Assembly: GCA_033064195.1 (NCBI GenBank)
Contig: JARBJD010000192.1
Span: 1-64,000, forward strand
Direction: 5' to 3'
Length of the DNA stretch: 64,000 nt
Origin: Blattamonas nauphoetae
Lineage: Eukaryota > Preaxostyla > Oxymonadida
In this document: in pieces, positions 60,401 to 64,000 of the stretch
Numbering within the stretch: position 1 is the first letter of the stretch
How the letters are laid out: each line of letters opens with the position of its first letter
The notes under the pieces: generated by a model
Told to the model about the DNA's origin: nothing
The model's input: the letters and a program-made list of their open reading frames with translations, nothing else
The model's database searches: none
Position numbers and translations under genes: made by a program

Positions 60401-61093
60401 AACCTTGCTCCCTCCTCAACCATTCATCGTCCAACCATAATCGACAGGAATGTTGGAGCCCCGTTTGTGAAGTTTGCTCTGTTGTTGAAGCCCATTCATC
60501 CGTCTCATAAATGGGAGAAAATTTTTGAAAACTTGCAGAAACCAGCCTCCGTACCACTTTTTTCAAACTTTGCATAGTCGAGGAGGTGTCGTGAATGAAC
60601 ATGATTCGACGGTTCATTTTATGATTTTGTTGATAGCATCAAGAAACCAGTCAATTTTGTTTATCTCTCGTTTTCTCACTCTTTAGGATTTTTTTCGTCT
60701 AGCAATTAATTAAAATAAACTTAAAACGAAAAATAAGATGTTGACATGATACAAATTTCAGTTTTACTGCTTAGATCGTTTTTTCAACTGTTTTTTTAAT
60801 CTATCCCGAAACACAAAAATTTTTTTGATTTATGCAGTCAGAGTCCTCTTCATTCTGAAAAAGATAAAAAAATGTGGTATACATCTCCATTAAGAGCGTG
60901 GGTACGCTGCCAAGTTTTCAAAAATTTTCTCCCAAATGTTGGAAGCTCTCCAATGTGTTGATGGAATGCTATAAACCCTTTCAAATGGTATCACTGTGAA
61001 GCAGTATTGTTGTACAAGAGCACCTATTGTCTTCTGGAGGAGCAAAAAGCCATGCAAGTCAGTTTTCAATAATTTCTGGCAAATTGAGAAAGT
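57424..61093. other. 3.7-kb region without a convincing gene
   Basis: Mostly AT-rich with T/C-rich tracts. It holds one small inverted-repeat element (57691-57845). A Lys/Arg-rich open frame at 58379-58651 and a frame at 59637-59894 are short, of low complexity and unsupported by any known family; I do not call them genes. Confidence 0.5.
57691..57845. repeat. 155-bp inverted-repeat (MITE-like) element
   Basis: The left arm CCCACCATAGGACA and the complement of the right arm GCCACCATAGGACA are inverted copies, and both arms repeat the word TAGGACA/TGTCCTA several times inward. Flanks ATCAG and ATCTG may be an imperfect target repeat. No coding capacity. Confidence 0.6.
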
Positions 61094-62239
61094 ATGGGTC
61101 AGCACAAAACAAGAATGATGTTCTTCATCTTTGCACTTCTCTCTGCCTCGAGCTTCAGAGCCCCAAATGAAGACCCAACAGACCCAGAACCCATCTTTGT
61201 TTCCCCAGGCCATCCCGACGTGTACGGACACACATCATTCACAGTCCGGGCAACTGAAGTTCCCTCAGGAAGCGATCCGTATTCCACGACAGTCAAACTC
61301 GAATACAAGGACAAGAGGGCTCCGGATGATACTCTCTCCAAAACCGCTCCAGCTGTCACCCTCATCAAAGAGAATGTGTGGATGACGGGGGGCGAAGTCA
61401 ACACGGAAGTCTTCATAACCATCCTCCCCACCGGCACGTCAGAAGCCTTCCAAGACGGGGTCACATACAACTTGGTCAGAGTCTCTGTTGGTGCAAAATC
61501 GCGGGTGGGCACAGATGACGACGATGTCACCTTCAACGTCCCAACCCTCGCAGAATATGTGAAGTTGGAGTACACCGAAGCAACGGCCACCACATTCACA
61601 CTCTCCGCCGAATTCCTGAATTACGTGACCGAACCTGTGACAGTATTGTTCACTCCAACAGAAGGCACAGACGTCTCTGTCATCCTCCCGTTCAACGAAA
61701 CCCCAAAGAGCATGAAATCCTCGGCCACTCTCACTGTGGGCGATGTCGGTTCAGCCTCCGTTTTCAAGGTCGGAACAGAATACACAGCCACGGTCACTCC
61801 ATTCACAATCTTATCTGGGAAGAAGTGGACACCCACAAGTCCCCTCGTCACAACATACGAGAGTCTTCTCACCCCAGTCGACCCAGACAACAAAGACGGG
61901 GCGAAGGACCCAATCACTGTGACCTGCACAAACGGGATGATTAAGCCAACGCTGATCGAAGGCGAGAACAAGACACAGACACTCGTCCTCACAGCTGACG
62001 ATGCCAAGCCTGCCACTCTCTCTCAAACAACCGACAAGATTACGTTCAACATCACTGATGGGCAGTGTGTTGTGTCGTACGTGTTCAACGACGCCAAGAT
62101 CGAGAAGGGCACAGTCGGGAAGGCTCAGCTCACTCTCGGAGAGACATCCTTCCTGGAGGGTGCTCTGACCTTCGACGGATCGAAATCGGTTGCCTCGATC
62201 GTCGCTGCCCTCCTCGCTGTCCTCGCCCTCGTCTTCTGA
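61094..62239 (+). CDS. Secreted, probably GPI-anchored surface protein
   Basis: 381 residues, complete and without introns. A signal peptide MMFFIFALLSASS follows a short MGQHKTR lead, so translation may start at the Met at 61094 or at 61115. The body is Thr/Val-rich with alternating hydrophobic residues, a pattern of Ig-like or fibronectin-like beta sandwiches, with few cysteines and several N-glycosylation sites (NET, NKT, NIT). The C-terminus is hydrophobic (SVASIVAALLAVLALVF) with no charged residues after it, preceded by a small-residue stretch (FDGSKS), which is a typical GPI-attachment signal. No exact family recognised; a coat or adhesion role is inferred. Its codon use is GC-rich at third positions, suggesting strong expression. 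Confidence 0.75.
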   Translation: MGQHKTRMMFFIFALLSASSFRAPNEDPTDPEPIFVSPGHPDVYGHTSFTVRATEVPSGSDPYSTTVKLEYKDKRAPDDTLSKTAPAVTLIKENVWMTGGEVNTEVFITILPTGTSEAFQDGVTYNLVRVSVGAKSRVGTDDDDVTFNVPTLAEYVKLEYTEATATTFTLSAEFLNYVTEPVTVLFTPTEGTDVSVILPFNETPKSMKSSATLTVGDVGSASVFKVGTEYTATVTPFTILSGKKWTPTSPLVTTYESLLTPVDPDNKDGAKDPITVTCTNGMIKPTLIEGENKTQTLVLTADDAKPATLSQTTDKITFNITDGQCVVSYVFNDAKIEKGTVGKAQLTLGETSFLEGALTFDGSKSVASIVAALLAVLALVF

Positions 62240-63757
62240 GAAAGAGAAGGAGATGAGAACGGATGGACAATTATTGATCGATGCTACTTGGAGTTCACTT
62301 CAAGTTCAAGGATTGCATTTCATCAGCTTTTAAAGCAATTTGGAAATTGTTGTGACAGAATTCCAGAAGATTGATTGATGGGACGAAAATAAAGAGGGGT
62401 ATTCCAGAAGATAGATTCTATCCAAGTGTCTGAAAAATGAACGAAGAAACATCATGCAGGCAAGATGGTGCAGTTCTTGATGCAGAAACACAAAAACCGA
62501 TTCGATCGTGATGTTCGACGACTGAAAACAAACTCGCATTCTCCCGTTCTGTGTTTGTCCGATTCCACGTCAGGTCGATGGTTGAGCAAGCACTGTCTGC
62601 ATCAAGCATCCCCAACTCCACATCAGTGGCGGCGATGGTTCTTGGAGAGGCATCGCATGGCGGAGAAGAAAGATTAGCTGTCATCGAAAGGCGTTGGGAG
62701 AGAGCAAAGAATCGTGTTTGGAGAGGGGTGAGGTCAGGGTTCGAAACCTGCCTCGTGCGGTCTTTTTCGGACAGGTCTTCCGATAAACCGCACGAGGCCG
62801 CGATCCCCGCACGATGTTCTCACGATGATCCACTCCGTTCGTATACACAGAGGATCCTAGTGGTGCTACAACACTCCTCAGAGTAGTAGTGTCATTTTTT
62901 CATTTCACTGTTATACATTTCTAATTTCACAAGTGTCAATTTCGAGGTGAAAACGACTAATAATGGGCAGAGTTCACAATCGTAATGGGGAATGATGATA
63001 TGAATCAGATGAGGAAACAACTCATTACAATATCATGAAAGACTTTTCTACTTCGGAAATTCCGGCAGACAGCGTCCTCTCGTAAAATTCAGACGATCTC
63101 AAGGATGGTCTCTCTTGTATGTTTTCATCAAAGAATCTGATGGTCGAACAAACTAATTGTTCTTTTTTTCTCCTTTTTATGCAGTTTTGAAGGGATCTGG
63201 ACCAATCTCTCCCTCAGAACAGGCTCATTTTTCAATAACGTTTTTCTTGTCGTACAAACAAACATATTCTTCCAACACTGCAAAATCAAGCATAAAAGGA
63301 GTTCAGTAGGTTGTTTCTTTTCACAGTTTTATGATCTACTGGAAGACCATGACAAAGCAAGCAACTCAAAAAGATCGGTCCTTCCGCTTCACAATTCAAA
63401 ATGTTTGAGACTTCTTAACTAGTTCTTCCACTTGGAAACCGCTGTTTACCTGGAATAATAAAATTCAAACGAGAATATTGAAATGATCTGGGCACGATGG
63501 ACATTTTGAACCCTGGGTGAGGTTGTGAGACATGAAGTGACGAGAGGAGTGTGTGTCGAGGATGGCAGAGTGTGGGAGTGAGTCGCAGATCAGCTGGAGA
63601 ATCCTTCGTGTTCAATCACTTCAGAATCAAGAGAGCGAGAGAGTGGTAATAAGAGTGCGTGAAAACGCTGGAGAGGGGCAGGAGATGGTTGAGTGTGGAG
63701 AGCGAAGTGTTTTGCTCGGTTCGAGTCTTCGCTGGTGTTTGTATGTTTCTATTCATG
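62240..63757. other. 1.5-kb spacer with small unsupported frames
   Basis: Open frames of 88 and 111 codons overlap on opposite strands at 62.42-62.89 kb with host-like base composition, and may be remnants of an older gene. I recognise no product. A strong hairpin lies at 62751-62797. The rest is AT-rich. Confidence 0.45.
62751..62797. repeat. Hairpin with 11-bp GC-rich stem
   Basis: CCTCGTGCGGT pairs with ACCGCACGAGG. Inside, CGGA pairs with TCCG. It is preceded by a T-arm-like GGGTTCGAAACCTG (62738-62751). A full tRNA fold could not be made from the flanks. Confidence 0.6.
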
Positions 63758-64000
63758 TCATGGAAGGTTCATGCCCTGGAAATTGTTCCATTCAATCAAC
63801 ATGCCAACAAGTTCTTCTCCGTAGAATGATTCTTGATCACTTTGCAGCTTTTCCTCAATCACATCTTCGATGCCCTCCATTCTCAACATCCGATGCACTG
63901 TCTTCTCCATCTCTCGCACTTCTCTGCCTTGGCCGTTCCATTCCAACTGGGCATTGTTCATATCGATCAGAAATAACCATTTTGTGTCTTCATTTCCGAC
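63758..64000 (-). CDS. C-terminal end of a minus-strand gene (start outside window)
   Basis: 81 codons are open to the window edge (VGNEDTKWLFLIDMNNAQ... ending WNNFQGMNLP and TGA). The motif MEGIEDVIEEKLQ and the ending resemble the tail of oxymonad ARM-like proteins as I remember them, but too little is present to be sure. Confidence 0.55.
   Translation of the reverse strand, partial: VGNEDTKWLFLIDMNNAQLEWNGQGREVREMEKTVHRMLRMEGIEDVIEEKLQSDQESFYGEELVGMLIEWNNFQGMNLP

Noticed and set aside
62738-62797. tRNA gene
   Set aside because: Only a T-arm-like stretch is convincing; no matching acceptor 5' strand or anticodon arm is found in either direction.
1-64000. Reassigned stop codons (TAA/TAG read as Gln, as in Streblomastix)
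   Set aside because: TAG ends the receptor gene at 47854 and the redox gene at 56440, and TAA ends the transposase; conserved frames carry no internal TAA or TAG.

Overview
The window looks like nuclear DNA of an anaerobic protist of the oxymonad type (Preaxostyla, close to Blattamonas or Monocercomonoides). This call rests on recognising protein families: giant secreted right-handed beta-helix proteins ending in a membrane span and a degenerate kinase, large helical-repeat (ARM/HEAT-like) proteins in many copies, and a flavodoxin-ferredoxin fusion typical of anaerobes. TAA, TAG and TGA all end genes here, so the code is standard, unlike Streblomastix. Introns are few and very short (29-55 bp, GT-AG).

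Layout. 1-10.6 kb: the end of a beta-helix/pseudokinase receptor gene. 10.6-35.5 kb: a stretch crowded with DNA transposons. 36.3-40.7 kb: a large unrecognised gene on the minus strand. 41.1-47.9 kb: a second beta-helix/pseudokinase gene that starts with a clear signal peptide. 48.4-56 kb: helical-repeat genes on the minus strand, one of them intact. 56.4-57.4 kb: a tail-anchored flavodoxin/2[4Fe-4S] protein. 61.1-62.2 kb: a small secreted, probably GPI-anchored surface protein. 63.8-64 kb: the end of another gene.

The main result is that 9.63-35.52 kb (plus strand) and 49.95-54.96 kb (minus strand) are two copies of one segment. It holds the kinase tail of a receptor gene, its 3' spacer and a complete helical-repeat gene. 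The right copy is compact (5.0 kb). The left copy has been expanded to 25.9 kb by nine DNA elements. The right copy serves as an empty-site control, so the boundaries, terminal repeats and target duplications of these elements can be read almost to the base. Five elements lie inside the helical-repeat gene. When they and one target repeat each are left out, the exon lengths are 283, 545, 2054 and 268, against 283, 545, 2057 and 268 in the right copy, so the host frame is still open.

The elements fall into groups. (1) A family with TAGTG-type ends and 3-bp TNA target repeats: two near-identical 2.5-kb autonomous copies encoding a DD35D transposase and a second protein, and two short relatives. 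(2) hAT-like elements with 8-bp target repeats and no transposase seen; at least one carries a host ABC-transporter fragment. (3) Small TIR elements. I saw no retrovirus-like, Polinton-like or CRISPR sequence.
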